Shown: positions 43,764-52,776 of the stretch, piece by piece
Layout of the letters: each line of letters opens with the position of its first letter
Numbering within the stretch: position 1 is the first letter of the stretch
Source of the DNA: Clostridia bacterium
GTDB taxonomy: Bacteria > Bacillota > Clostridia > Oscillospirales > Acutalibacteraceae
NCBI GenBank assembly: GCA_017403065.1
Contig: JAFQOT010000014.1
Location: 62,001-126,000 of the forward strand
Reading direction: 5' to 3'
Length of the DNA: 64,000 bases
The notes under the pieces: model-generated
What the model saw: the letters and a program-made list of their open reading frames with translations, nothing else
Told to the model about the DNA's origin: nothing
The model's database searches: none
Position numbers and translations under genes: made by a program

Positions 43764-44650
43764 TATATATCAATTCCTACGTTTTGCATTTCTTTAAATA
43801 ATTTTTCTCTTGCTTCATTATCCATAGGAGTAAGGGGAAGTCTTAAATAATCCTCGCAAAAGCCCATTTTTGCCATAGCAGCTTTAACGGGTATTGGGTT
43901 AACCTCGCTGAATAATGCATTTATAAGCTTTAGGTACTTAAGCTGCATATCACAGGCAGTTTTAGTGTCACCGTCTTTAAAGCTCTGGCACATTTGAGCA
44001 GATTCCTTGGGCAAAAGGTTTGAAAGAACTGAAATACAGCCCTTGCCGCCTAAAGACATAATCGGTACAACCTGATCGTCATTGCCTGAATATAAATTTA
44101 TACTGTCACCGCAAAGAGCAGCTGTTTCGGCTATTTGAGAGATGTTTCCGCTTGCCTCTTTAATACCGTTGATATTAGGGTGCTTTGCAAGCTCAGCTAC
44201 CGTAGCAGGCAAGATATTAACCCCTGTTCTTGATGGAACATTGTAAAGAATTACGGGAGCGGTTGCCGCATCGGCGATAGAAGTGAACATCTTTATAAGT
44301 CCCTTCTGGGTGGCTTTGTTATAGTAAGGGGTTACAACCAAAACTCCGTCTACACCCGCCTCACAGGCGAACTTTGTTAAATCTAAAGCATAGGCTGTGT
44401 CGTTAGAGCCTGTTCCTGCAATAATCGGCACTCTGCCCTTTGCCTGTTTTACAGCAAAGGCAATAGCTTCCTTATGCTCTTCATCGGTAAGGGTTGAGGA
44501 CTCGCCAGTAGTACCGCAAACAACAAGAGCGTTGATTCCTTGGTCGATTTGCCAGTCAATCAGTCTTGCAAAAGCCTCGTAATCGATACCGTTTTCGGTT
44601 ATAGGTGTAATAAGGGCGGTAGCCATACCTTCAAAAATAGGAGTTTTCAT
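43763..44650 (-). CDS. dapA: 4-Hydroxy-tetrahydrodipicolinate synthase
   Basis: A 295-residue TIM-barrel aldolase that condenses pyruvate with aspartate semialdehyde, the first committed step to diaminopimelate and lysine. VCGTTGESSTL near residues 44-54, YNVPSRTG with Tyr136, and the Schiff-base lysine in GIKEASGN (Lys164) are present. The product also feeds peptidoglycan and, during sporulation, dipicolinate. AAAGGAAAG is upstream of the ATG. Confidence 0.97.
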   Translation of the reverse strand: MKTPIFEGMATALITPITENGIDYEAFARLIDWQIDQGINALVVCGTTGESSTLTDEEHKEAIAFAVKQAKGRVPIIAGTGSNDTAYALDLTKFACEAGVDGVLVVTPYYNKATQKGLIKMFTSIADAATAPVILYNVPSRTGVNILPATVAELAKHPNINGIKEASGNISQIAETAALCGDSINLYSGNDDQVVPIMSLGGKGCISVLSNLLPKESAQMCQSFKDGDTKTACDMQLKYLKLINALFSEVNPIPVKAAMAKMGFCEDYLRLPLTPMDNEAREKLFKEMQNVGIDI

Positions 44651-44683
44651 TTTCTTAACACTTTCCTTTAAATAAAATAATAC

Positions 44684-44710
44684 AATAAAAAATAGCCGAT
44701 TGCTCGGCTA
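44684..44710 (-). terminator. Terminator of the lysine riboswitch
   Basis: On the minus strand TAGCCGA pairs with TCGGCTA around GCAA and is followed by TTTTTTAT, about 45 nt after the aptamer and before dapA. It indicates transcription attenuation. Confidence 0.9.
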
Positions 44711-44756
44711 CCAAAAATCAGAATATCTGCGTTAAAACGCATAATGAGTCTGTTTT

Positions 44757-44914
44757 GATAGCTCCCCGCAAAAGCGACAGTAAAACGGATATTATTCCCC
44801 TTTACCAGATTAAATACCCGCCGGCATTTATCTTCGGCGACTGCTCCTTTCGCCTTAGCATCCCTGCGCATAGGTTGACATCTAAGGGTACTGATAACAA
44901 ATCGCGCCTCTATC
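44757..44914 (-). promoter_or_regulatory. Lysine riboswitch (L-box)
   Basis: P1 is GATAG/CTATC. The conserved core is readable on the minus strand: AGAGGCGCGATTT, ATCAGTA, GGCGAAAGG, GTCGCCGAAG, then CTGGTAAAGGGGAATA and TTTTACTGTCGC, closing with GCGGGGAGCTATC. It controls dapA-lysA-ung. Confidence 0.94.
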
Positions 44915-44923
44915 TTTCTTAAT

Positions 44924-44952
44924 ACTGTAACACATTGATATGTTTTTGTCAA
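44924..44952 (-). promoter_or_regulatory. Promoter of the lysine riboswitch-dapA operon
   Basis: Perfect TTGACA and TACAGT are 17 bases apart on the minus strand, just ahead of the aptamer. Confidence 0.75.
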
Positions 44953-44997
44953 CCCTTTAATTTTAAAACAAAAACCTTAATTTTTTTGATAAAATAG

Positions 44998-45026
44998 GTG
45001 ACATAATAAATGTTTTGTGGTATAAT
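44998..45026 (+). promoter_or_regulatory. Promoter for polA and the following operon
   Basis: GTGACA and a perfect TATAAT are separated by 17 bases, giving a leader of about 30 nt before the TTG start of polA. Confidence 0.65.
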
Positions 45027-45059
45027 AAATTGGATTATATCAATTTAGGAGATGTGGCT

Positions 45060-47582
45060 TTGAAACTGCTTGTAATAGACGGAAACAGTATAATAAATCG
45101 CGCCTTTTACGGTATCAAGCTCCTTACTACTAAAGATGGGCGGTATACAAACGCGGTTTATGGCTTTATAAATATATTAAACAAACTGTTAGAGTCTGAA
45201 AATCCTGACGGGGTTGCAGTTGCTTTTGACCTTAAGGCACCTACCTTCAGGCATAATAAATATGCCCAATACAAGGCGGGAAGAAAGGGTATGCCTGAGG
45301 AGTTGAGAAGTCAGATGCCTGTTTTAAAGGAGTGGCTTTCTCTTGCGGGATATAGTTATATCGAGTGTGAGGGCTACGAGGCGGACGATATTTTAGGCAC
45401 TCTTGCCCGTGTTTGCGAGGAAACAGGGAATGAATGTGTTATCTCTACAGGGGATAGGGACTCTTTACAGCTGGTGTCTGATAAGACCCGCGTTCTTTTA
45501 GCCGCTACCCGTATGGGCAAGGCGGAGATTGTTAATTATGATAAAAAGGCTTTATTTGATAAATATGCCTTAACACCCCAGGAGATGATAGAGCTTAAAG
45601 CCTTAATGGGTGACAGCTCAGATAATATACCCGGTGTGGCGGGTGTAGGGGAAAAGACAGCCTCTGATTTAATTCAAAAATATCACAGTATAGATTATAT
45701 CTATGAAAATTTAGAAAGCCTTGAAATTAAGGACGGCGTACGAAAAAAGCTTGAAGCGGGAAAAGACAGCGCTTTTTTAAGCCGAGAGCTTGGTACAATC
45801 TGCAAGCAGGCGCCTATAAATGAAAATATTGAAGAGTATAAAGTAAAGGGCTACAAGTCTGGCTTAGCCGCCCTTATGACCTCTTTGGAATTTTTTAAGC
45901 TGATGGAAAAAATGGGCATAGAGCCTGATAATTCCCAGTTAAGCTTCAATTTCGGCGACGACCAAAGTGAAAAGGCAGAGGTATTTGATTTTTTGCCTGA
46001 CGGTATAAAGGAAGTTACTGTTTATACTCAAAACGGCGAGGCTGCTTGCGCTTTTGAGGGCGGCGTTTGTAAAATATCCTCTGGCACATTAAAGGATATT
46101 TACGAAAATCCAGCTATTAAAAAACGGGTTTATGACAGTAAAAACCTTTATAAATCAAATAAAAAAATTGAAAACGTCACCTTTGACGCTATGCTCGGCG
46201 GGTATATTTGCAATCCGTCATCTTCGTCTTACGATATAGAAAGACTTATTGCAGAATATGCTTCACCCTTTGAGCTTGACAATGAAGATAGTTTATTAAA
46301 GAATGCATACTCCTTTAAAACCGTGTGTGATAATTTGATTAAAGAGCTTGAAAAAACAAATCAGTTAAAGCTTTTCGAGGAAATAGAGCTTCCCTTGGCT
46401 AAGGTTTTAGGGGATATGGAGCTGGTGGGCTTTTTAGTAGACAGAAAAGGCCTTGAAGACTTAAGCTGTGAGCTGGGCGGTCGCATAAAAATTTTAGAAA
46501 GCGAAATTTATTCTCTTGTAGGATATGAGTTTAATTTAAATTCTCCCAAGCAGTTAGGCGTTGCGCTTTTTGAAAAGTTAGGGCTTCCTGCTAAAAAGAA
46601 AACCAAAAGCGGATACAGTACTAATGCAGAGGTCCTTGAGGGACTTCGGGATATGCACCCTGCGGTAGCGTACCTTCTTGAATACCGCCAGTTAGCAAAG
46701 CTTAAATCCACTTACGCTGACGGACTTCAGGGTTGTATAGCTGAGGATGGCAGAATTCACTCCACCTTTAATCAGACCGAGGCGCGAACAGGAAGAATAA
46801 GCTCCTTAGAGCCGAATTTACAGAATATACCTGTTAAGACCGAAGAGGGTAAACGTCTTAGGGAATATTTTATCGCACCCAAGGGTAGAACCCTTTGCGA
46901 TGCAGACTATTCACAGATTGAGCTTAGGGTTTTGGCAAGCATAGCCCAGGATGAAAATATGATAAATGCCTTTAAATCGGGCACAGACATTCATACCGTC
47001 ACCGCTTCTCAGGTTTTTCAAATTCCTGTAGATATGGTAACGCCTTTGATGAGAAGCCGCGCCAAAGCGGTAAATTTCGGTATAGTTTACGGTATAGGCG
47101 CCTTTTCCCTTTCAAAAGATATCGGCGTAACCAGAGCCGAAGCCGACACATATATAAAAAATTATCTTGCCACCTATAAGGGTGTTGCAGAATATATGGA
47201 AAATACCATAAAGGAAGCCAAGCTTGACGGATTTGTTTCTACCCTTTTTGGAAGAAGAAGGTATCTGCCCGAGCTTAATAATTCTAACGGTATGCTCAGA
47301 GCCTTTGGAGAAAGGGTAGCAAGAAACGCGCCCATACAAGGCACGGCGGCGGATATTATAAAGCTGGCTATGATAAAGGTTTTTAAAAGGCTTGAAAAGG
47401 AAATTCCCACAGCGAAGCTTATTTTACAGGTACACGATGAGCTTATTGTAGAATGTGATACCAGTGACGCTGAAAGGGTTTGCGAAATTCTTTCTGAGGA
47501 AATGAAAAATTCGGCGAAAATGGCGGTTGAGCTTATCGCAGAAGCGAACTATGGAGAAAATTGGTTAAAGGCTAAGGGATAA
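45060..47582 (+). CDS. polA: DNA polymerase I (proofreading motifs degenerate)
   Basis: An 840-residue repair and Okazaki-fragment polymerase. The 5' nuclease domain (about 1-285) begins KLLVIDGNSIINRAFYGI and has YEADDILGTLA and GDSSDNIPGVAGVGEKTA. The central domain (about 310-440) lacks the DxE motif of 3'-5' exonucleases, as in other Gram-positive Pol I. Polymerase motifs are A (DADYSQIELR, Asp614), B (MRSRAKAVNFGIVYG, from 664) and C (QVHDELIVEC, Asp793). I use TTG 45060: AGGAG is 8 bases upstream, the promoter -10 is at 45021, and homologous proteins start at this MKLLVIDG. It opens a twelve-gene run and its stop overlaps the next gene. Confidence 0.96.
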   Translation: MKLLVIDGNSIINRAFYGIKLLTTKDGRYTNAVYGFINILNKLLESENPDGVAVAFDLKAPTFRHNKYAQYKAGRKGMPEELRSQMPVLKEWLSLAGYSYIECEGYEADDILGTLARVCEETGNECVISTGDRDSLQLVSDKTRVLLAATRMGKAEIVNYDKKALFDKYALTPQEMIELKALMGDSSDNIPGVAGVGEKTASDLIQKYHSIDYIYENLESLEIKDGVRKKLEAGKDSAFLSRELGTICKQAPINENIEEYKVKGYKSGLAALMTSLEFFKLMEKMGIEPDNSQLSFNFGDDQSEKAEVFDFLPDGIKEVTVYTQNGEAACAFEGGVCKISSGTLKDIYENPAIKKRVYDSKNLYKSNKKIENVTFDAMLGGYICNPSSSSYDIERLIAEYASPFELDNEDSLLKNAYSFKTVCDNLIKELEKTNQLKLFEEIELPLAKVLGDMELVGFLVDRKGLEDLSCELGGRIKILESEIYSLVGYEFNLNSPKQLGVALFEKLGLPAKKKTKSGYSTNAEVLEGLRDMHPAVAYLLEYRQLAKLKSTYADGLQGCIAEDGRIHSTFNQTEARTGRISSLEPNLQNIPVKTEEGKRLREYFIAPKGRTLCDADYSQIELRVLASIAQDENMINAFKSGTDIHTVTASQVFQIPVDMVTPLMRSRAKAVNFGIVYGIGAFSLSKDIGVTRAEADTYIKNYLATYKGVAEYMENTIKEAKLDGFVSTLFGRRRYLPELNNSNGMLRAFGERVARNAPIQGTAADIIKLAMIKVFKRLEKEIPTAKLILQVHDELIVECDTSDAERVCEILSEEMKNSAKMAVELIAEANYGENWLKAKG

Positions 47583-48436
47583 TGAATATTTTATTTGTTT
47601 GCACAGGAAATACCTGCCGAAGCCCAATGGCCGAGGGGTATTTGAAATCAAAAAATATTAAGGGAATAAATGTTATAAGCCGAGGAATTTGCGCTATGGG
47701 TGAGGTTTCGCAAAATTCTGTAGCGGCTTGTCGGGATATAGGAATTGATATTTCTGCCCACACCCCCACTCAAATCACCCTTGATGATATAAATTGGGCT
47801 GACAGGGTTATTTGTATGTCCCATTCCCATAAAGACGCCTTAATGCCTTATTGCTCTGAAAAGGATATACAGGTATTGGGAGAGGGAATAACCGACCCTT
47901 TCGGTATGGATATCGGGGTTTACCGAAGATGCCTGAGTGAAATAATTTCTTCTATAGATAAAATGCTTGAAAATACCTTACAGGGTGAATTTAAAATTGT
48001 TCCTATTGAAAGACAGCATATTAAAGAAATTGCAGGTCTTGAAAAAATCTGTTTTTCTACGCCCTGGAGTCAGGAGGCTATTTTAGAATCCTTTATAGCG
48101 GGAACCAAATTTTTTGTAGCAGTTAAAGGACAAAAGGTTTTGGGTTATGCGGGAGTTTCCCAGATTTTAGACGAGGGTTATATTACAAATATTGCGGTTT
48201 ACCCACAATACCGCAATAAAGGAATAGCCACCGCATTGATAAATGAGATTTTTAAAATAGAAAATCTGTCCTTTGTTTCCTTAGAGGTGAGGGAATCTAA
48301 TTTTAAGGCAATTTCCCTTTATGAAAAAATGGGATTTAAAAAAGAGGGGCTTCGTAAAGGATTTTACGAGTGTCCTAAAGAAAACGCAATAATTATGACT
48401 AAAAGGTTTGAAAAGAATGAAGATATTAGCTATTGA
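47582..48436 (+). CDS. Fusion: low-molecular-weight tyrosine/arginine phosphatase + RimI-type N-acetyltransferase
   Basis: A single 284-residue frame with two domains. Residues 1-132 are a low-molecular-weight protein phosphatase with the CX5R loop CTGNTCRSP (Cys7, Arg13) and the general acid in DPFG (Asp105). Residues 137-284 are a GNAT acetyltransferase: FKIVPIERQHIKEIAGLEKI, CFSTPWSQEAI, and ITNIAVYPQYRNKGIATALI with the acetyl-CoA loop, matching RimI, which acetylates the N-terminal alanine of S18. RimI-like genes usually sit beside tsaD, as here; the phosphatase (YwlE/Wzb-like) is normally separate. No frameshift is needed to join them. The start overlaps the polA stop by one base, and the stop overlaps tsaD by 20 bases. 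Confidence 0.9.
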   Translation: MNILFVCTGNTCRSPMAEGYLKSKNIKGINVISRGICAMGEVSQNSVAACRDIGIDISAHTPTQITLDDINWADRVICMSHSHKDALMPYCSEKDIQVLGEGITDPFGMDIGVYRRCLSEIISSIDKMLENTLQGEFKIVPIERQHIKEIAGLEKICFSTPWSQEAILESFIAGTKFFVAVKGQKVLGYAGVSQILDEGYITNIAVYPQYRNKGIATALINEIFKIENLSFVSLEVRESNFKAISLYEKMGFKKEGLRKGFYECPKENAIIMTKRFEKNEDISY

Positions 48437-49424
48437 AAGCTCCTGTGACGAGACTAGCGTTGCCGTAGTAGAGGGGCGACAGGTACTTTCAAATATAGTA
48501 GCAACACAGATTGCAGAGCATAGAATTTACGGCGGTGTTGTGCCTGAAATTGCATCTCGAATACACACCGAGGCGATTTCTCAGGTTTGTGACGAGGCTG
48601 TAAAGACTGCAGGTATTACATATACGGATATTGATGCAGTGGCGGTTACCTTTGCCCCCGGACTTATCGGTGCATTGCTTGTAGGGGTTAATTTTGCTAA
48701 GGGACTTTCAATGTCCTTAGGGGTACCGCTTATTCCTGTGCATCATCTGCGCTCTCATATAGCTGCTAATTATATAGCCCATCCACAGCTTAAACCTCCT
48801 TTTTTGTGCCTTTTGGTATCGGGAGGGAATACGGTTATTGCCGAGGTTTGCGATTACACCTCTTTTAAAATATTAGGCACTACCCGTGACGATGCGGCAG
48901 GAGAGTGCTTTGATAAAACAGCTCGTTGTATGGGTCTTGAATATCCCGGTGGGGTGACTCTTGATAAAATAGCCACAAGCTCTGATTTCGAAAAATATCC
49001 GTTACCCTATCCAAAGCTTAGCGACGGCAGGTATGATTTAAGCTTTTCAGGACTGAAAACCGCTGTAATAAATACTGTTCATAACGCAAAGCAAAAGGGC
49101 GAGGAAATCGATATTCCCGTAATGTGCGCAACAATCAGACAGAGGGTTTGCGATATGCTGATAGACAAAACCTTTAAGGCGGCTGAGGATTTAGGGTATA
49201 CCCAAATAACCATGGCGGGCGGTGTTTCAGCAAACAGCGAATTAAGGCGCCGAATGGATGAGGAATGTAAAAAGAGGGGATACAGCTTATATTATCCACC
49301 TTTGAAATATTGCGGAGATAATGCGGCAATGGTAGGCGCGCAGGCAATTTATGAATTTGAAAACGGCAATATGGCCGACAGTTCATTAAACGCCACCGCC
49401 ACACTACCTATAGATTACAGATAG
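48417..49424 (+). CDS. tsaD: tRNA N6-threonylcarbamoyladenosine transferase TsaD
   Basis: A 335-residue ASKHA-fold enzyme that, with TsaB and TsaE, puts t6A at position 37 of ANN-decoding tRNAs. It begins MKILAIESSCDETSVAVVEG, has the metal-binding HxxxH in VHHLRSH near residue 108-114, LLVSGGNTVIAEV, and GGVSANSELRRRM. I use ATG 48417 rather than the upstream TTG; AAAGG precedes it. TsaB, TsaC and TsaE are not in this window. Confidence 0.97.
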   Translation: MKILAIESSCDETSVAVVEGRQVLSNIVATQIAEHRIYGGVVPEIASRIHTEAISQVCDEAVKTAGITYTDIDAVAVTFAPGLIGALLVGVNFAKGLSMSLGVPLIPVHHLRSHIAANYIAHPQLKPPFLCLLVSGGNTVIAEVCDYTSFKILGTTRDDAAGECFDKTARCMGLEYPGGVTLDKIATSSDFEKYPLPYPKLSDGRYDLSFSGLKTAVINTVHNAKQKGEEIDIPVMCATIRQRVCDMLIDKTFKAAEDLGYTQITMAGGVSANSELRRRMDEECKKRGYSLYYPPLKYCGDNAAMVGAQAIYEFENGNMADSSLNATATLPIDYR

Positions 49425-49435
49425 GAAGATTGATT

Positions 49436-50332
49436 ATGAGCCAGAAAAGATTATTGTTGATAGCAAATCCTTGTTCAGGCAAGGCAAAAATGAAAACTCA
49501 GCTTATGAGCGTGGTGGAAATTTTTTCTGCCGCAGATTATGAGGTTACGGTATATCCCACCAAATGCAGAGGCGACGGTACCCACAGGGCTTCGAAAATA
49601 GCTCAGGACGAATATGATTTAGTGGTAGCTTGCGGCGGCGACGGTACTCTTAACGAGGTTATAACAGGCATTATGGAAAGCAATGTTAAGGTGCCTATAG
49701 GATATATTCCGTCAGGAACACTTAACGAATGGTCTTCGGGACTTGGCATCGCCCGCAATATTGTGGATGCGGCAAAGGATATTGTAAACGGTAAGGAAAC
49801 GCTTTTAGATATAGGAAAATTCGGTGATAAGTATTTTTCCTATACAGCTTCTTTTGGAGCATTTACATCGGCGTCATATTCGGCTGCCCAGGATGTTAAA
49901 AATGTGTTAGGTCAGGCGGCATATTTTTTCGAAGGTATAAAAAGTATCGGAAATATTAAACCCATACATTTGAAATTCAAAACCGAGGACAGAGAAATCG
50001 AGGGTGATTTTCTCTTTGGTGCAATTTCTAACTCAATGTCTGTGGGTGGAATTGTTAAGTTTGATGAATCGGTTGTAAAGCTTAATGACGGATATTTTGA
50101 GGTTTTACTTATCAAAAATCCTGATAACGTTTTAAAGCTGCAACCTTTGATAGACGGAATTTTACGCCACGAGTTAGACCGCGACGGTATGGAATTTTTC
50201 CACGCTAAAGAAATTACGGTTACACAAGGGGAAGATGTTTCCTGGACACTTGACGGCGAATTTTGTCAAGGCGAAGAGGAAATTAAAATTACTAATATAA
50301 ACAATGCGGTAAAATTTATTTTACCTATGTAG
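49436..50332 (+). CDS. Diacylglycerol kinase family lipid kinase
   Basis: A 298-residue DagK/YegS-type kinase. [13 protein letters not shown] near the start, the nucleotide-binding [16 protein letters not shown] (GGDGT at 67-71) and [18 protein letters not shown] are diagnostic of the DAGKc family; the C-terminal half is the beta-sandwich domain ending near [14 protein letters not shown] sequence. In Firmicutes such enzymes recycle diacylglycerol made during lipoteichoic acid synthesis. Substrate cannot be read directly. ATG 49436 is chosen; GGAAG lies just after the tsaD stop. Confidence 0.92.
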   Translation: MSQKRLLLIANPCSGKAKMKTQLMSVVEIFSAADYEVTVYPTKCRGDGTHRASKIAQDEYDLVVACGGDGTLNEVITGIMESNVKVPIGYIPSGTLNEWSSGLGIARNIVDAAKDIVNGKETLLDIGKFGDKYFSYTASFGAFTSASYSAAQDVKNVLGQAAYFFEGIKSIGNIKPIHLKFKTEDREIEGDFLFGAISNSMSVGGIVKFDESVVKLNDGYFEVLLIKNPDNVLKLQPLIDGILRHELDRDGMEFFHAKEITVTQGEDVSWTLDGEFCQGEEEIKITNINNAVKFILPM

Positions 50333-50346
50333 GAACGGAGAGAAAT

Positions 50347-51366
50347 ATGTTTACAAGAGATATAGGAGTAGACTTAGGCACTGCAAATACCCTTGTTTGC
50401 CTTAAGGGAAAGGGTATTATTATGAGAGAGCCGTCTGTAGTGGCTTACGATATAAGAAATGACGCTGTAAGAGCTGTAGGCACAGAGGCTAAGGAGATGA
50501 TAGGAAGAACTCCGGGCTCTATTGTGGCGGTACGTCCTTTAAAGGACGGTGTTATAGCCGACTTTGATGTAACTGCGGCAATGCTTAAAAGATTTGTACA
50601 GCAGGCAGTCAAGGGCTCTTTCTTTTCCAGAGTTCGAATGGTGGTTTGTATTCCTGCCGGTGTTACCGAGGTTGAAAGCCGAGCTGTTTATGATGCGGCA
50701 AAGCAGGCGGGCGCCAGCGAGGTTGACCTTGTTGAAGAGCCTATGGCGGCAGCTGTAGGAGCAGGACTTCCTGTATGGGATGCCACAGGTAATATGGTGG
50801 TTGACATAGGAGGCGGCACAAGCGAGGTTGCGGTAATTTCTCTTGGGGATATTGTTACTGCTCAGTCAATACGTGTAGCAGGCGACGATTTAGATGAAGC
50901 AATTATAAATTACGTAAGAAGAAAGCATAATCTGATAATAGGCGAGCGTACCGCCGAGCAGATTAAAATCGAAATCGGCTCTGCAAAGCCTTACGAAAAC
51001 GAAACAAGTATTGAAATAAAGGGCAGAAATCAGGTTGACGGTTTGCCTAAAAATGTAACAATCACCTCTGAAGAGGTACGAAATGCTATGTGGGATACTA
51101 TTTCCCAGATTATCGATACTATCAGATTAACCCTTGAAAAAACCCCTCCCGAATTGGCGGCAGATATTATTGACAGGGGTATTACAATGACAGGCGGCGG
51201 CGCTCTCTTGCGGGGTCTTGCCGAGCTGATAGCAGAAGAAACAGGTATGCCTGTAACGGTGGCGGCTAATCCTCTTGACTGCGTAGTATTGGGTACTGCT
51301 AAGAGATTAGAGGCTGACAGCGGATTTGAAAACTATGTTTTCCGCAGAGGAAAGCGTTTTAGATAA
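50347..51366 (+). CDS. mreB: Rod shape-determining protein MreB
   Basis: A 339-residue bacterial actin that forms membrane filaments guiding lateral wall synthesis. [20 protein letters not shown] at the start, [40 protein letters not shown] and [20 protein letters not shown] are diagnostic. It leads mreBCD-PBP2. Confidence 0.98.
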   Translation: MFTRDIGVDLGTANTLVCLKGKGIIMREPSVVAYDIRNDAVRAVGTEAKEMIGRTPGSIVAVRPLKDGVIADFDVTAAMLKRFVQQAVKGSFFSRVRMVVCIPAGVTEVESRAVYDAAKQAGASEVDLVEEPMAAAVGAGLPVWDATGNMVVDIGGGTSEVAVISLGDIVTAQSIRVAGDDLDEAIINYVRRKHNLIIGERTAEQIKIEIGSAKPYENETSIEIKGRNQVDGLPKNVTITSEEVRNAMWDTISQIIDTIRLTLEKTPPELAADIIDRGITMTGGGALLRGLAELIAEETGMPVTVAANPLDCVVLGTAKRLEADSGFENYVFRRGKRFR

Positions 51367-51380
51367 TTAGGAGGAATAAA

Positions 51381-52247
51381 ATGCGATTTTTCTTTCGCAG
51401 CAGACAGTTTAAAATTATTCTTGCGGTTTTAATTGGACTGATTGTTTTATCAGTAGTCTGCATCTGGATTGGGGGACGTATTTCACCCCATTCGGATATT
51501 TTAGGCACGGTTACGGCTCCCTTCAGGGCTGTGTCTGCAAAAATTTCTAACGGTGTATCTGATATTGTAAATTCTTTTAAAAACGGCAACGAGGCTATGA
51601 TAGAAAACACAGAGCTTGAAGCCGAAATAAGTGAATTGCGTAAAGACCTTGCCGATTACGAAAAGGTAAAAAGCGAGAATGAATTTTATAAAAATTATCT
51701 TGAAATAAAGGATAAAAATCCCGATTTCAAATTCGAGCCGTCCACAATTATTTCAAGAGATACCAAAGACCCGTATAAAAGCTTTGTTATAAACAAGGGC
51801 TCGGTTAATTCGGTAAAGGAGTACGACCCTGTTATTACAGATGCAGGTCTTGTGGGTTATGTTACTCAGGTGGGGCTTACCACCTCAAAGGTTACCACGA
51901 TTTTAAGTCCTGATATACAAATAGGAGCTTTGGATAACCGCACTAACGATTCAGGGGTTGTTTCGGGAGCTTTAGATGCAGCAAAGGACGGAAAGACAAA
52001 GCTTATTAACCTTTCCCGTTCCTGTAATGTTGCTGTAGGAGACTATATTGTCACTTCAGGCGAGGGTATTTTCCCTGAGGGCTTGCTTATAGGTGTAATT
52101 CAAAGCATAGGTAACGATGAATACAACACCTCGATTTTTGCGGCGGTTAAGCCTTTTGCAAAAATTGACGAAATAAGAGAGGTTATGGTAATAACCGAAT
52201 TTGAGGGACAAGGCGGCATAAATGTTCTTGGCGGTGAGCAAAAATGA
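51381..52247 (+). CDS. mreC: Rod shape-determining protein MreC
   Basis: A 288-residue membrane-anchored protein. One transmembrane helix (about 12-31) is followed by a coiled coil (ENTELEAEISELRKDLADYE, about 72-105) and the beta-rich extracytoplasmic domain with GLVGYVTQVGLTTSKVTTIL and VTSGEGIFPEGLLIG. It overlaps mreD by 4 bases. Confidence 0.97.
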   Translation: MRFFFRSRQFKIILAVLIGLIVLSVVCIWIGGRISPHSDILGTVTAPFRAVSAKISNGVSDIVNSFKNGNEAMIENTELEAEISELRKDLADYEKVKSENEFYKNYLEIKDKNPDFKFEPSTIISRDTKDPYKSFVINKGSVNSVKEYDPVITDAGLVGYVTQVGLTTSKVTTILSPDIQIGALDNRTNDSGVVSGALDAAKDGKTKLINLSRSCNVAVGDYIVTSGEGIFPEGLLIGVIQSIGNDEYNTSIFAAVKPFAKIDEIREVMVITEFEGQGGINVLGGEQK

Positions 52248-52756
52248 TGGCAAAAAAAGGTCATTTTTGGATTTTTCTTGTTAATATAGCCGTATTTCTT
52301 TTATGCATAGCATTATCAGGAACTGTAGCTATGGATTTAAGCATTAAAAATGCCACGCCCTTGATTTTATTACCCTTGATAACGGCGTTTTCTGTATTTT
52401 ATCCCTTGGGTACAAACGCTGTAGTGGGATTACTTACGGGAGCGGCTCTTGACAGTATTTCGGGAAACAGCTATTGCTTTAATACTATATTTTTTATGCT
52501 GGCAGGGGTAGTTATTTACCTTATAGCAAACAATCTTTTTAATAAAAATTTATGGGCTGTTACGGTTATGTCTGGCATAATTTCGGTTTCGTATTATTTT
52601 ATTTACTGGATAGTGTTCAACGCCTTTGGCAGAGGTATTGGCAACAGTCTTATTTATATTTTGGAATACGGTTTACCCTCGGCTGTTTACAGCACAGTAT
52701 TTGCTATTCCTCTTTACTATTTATATAGGCACATCAATAAAGTACGAAATAAGTAA
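52244..52756 (+). CDS. mreD: Rod shape-determining protein MreD
   Basis: A 170-residue integral membrane protein with about five helices (IFLVNIAVFLLCIALSGTVA and others) and GLLTGAALDSISGNSYCFNT, the MreD loop that precedes the later helices. The start is one of two consecutive ATG codons overlapping the mreC stop. MreD acts with MreC and PBP2/RodA. Confidence 0.94.
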   Translation: MMAKKGHFWIFLVNIAVFLLCIALSGTVAMDLSIKNATPLILLPLITAFSVFYPLGTNAVVGLLTGAALDSISGNSYCFNTIFFMLAGVVIYLIANNLFNKNLWAVTVMSGIISVSYYFIYWIVFNAFGRGIGNSLIYILEYGLPSAVYSTVFAIPLYYLYRHINKVRNK

Positions 52757-52776
52757 AAAAGAAAGGAGTTTTTGAA

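Noticed and set aside
44668..44952. 94-codon minus-strand frame before dapA
   Set aside because: It is the lysine riboswitch and its terminator read as protein.
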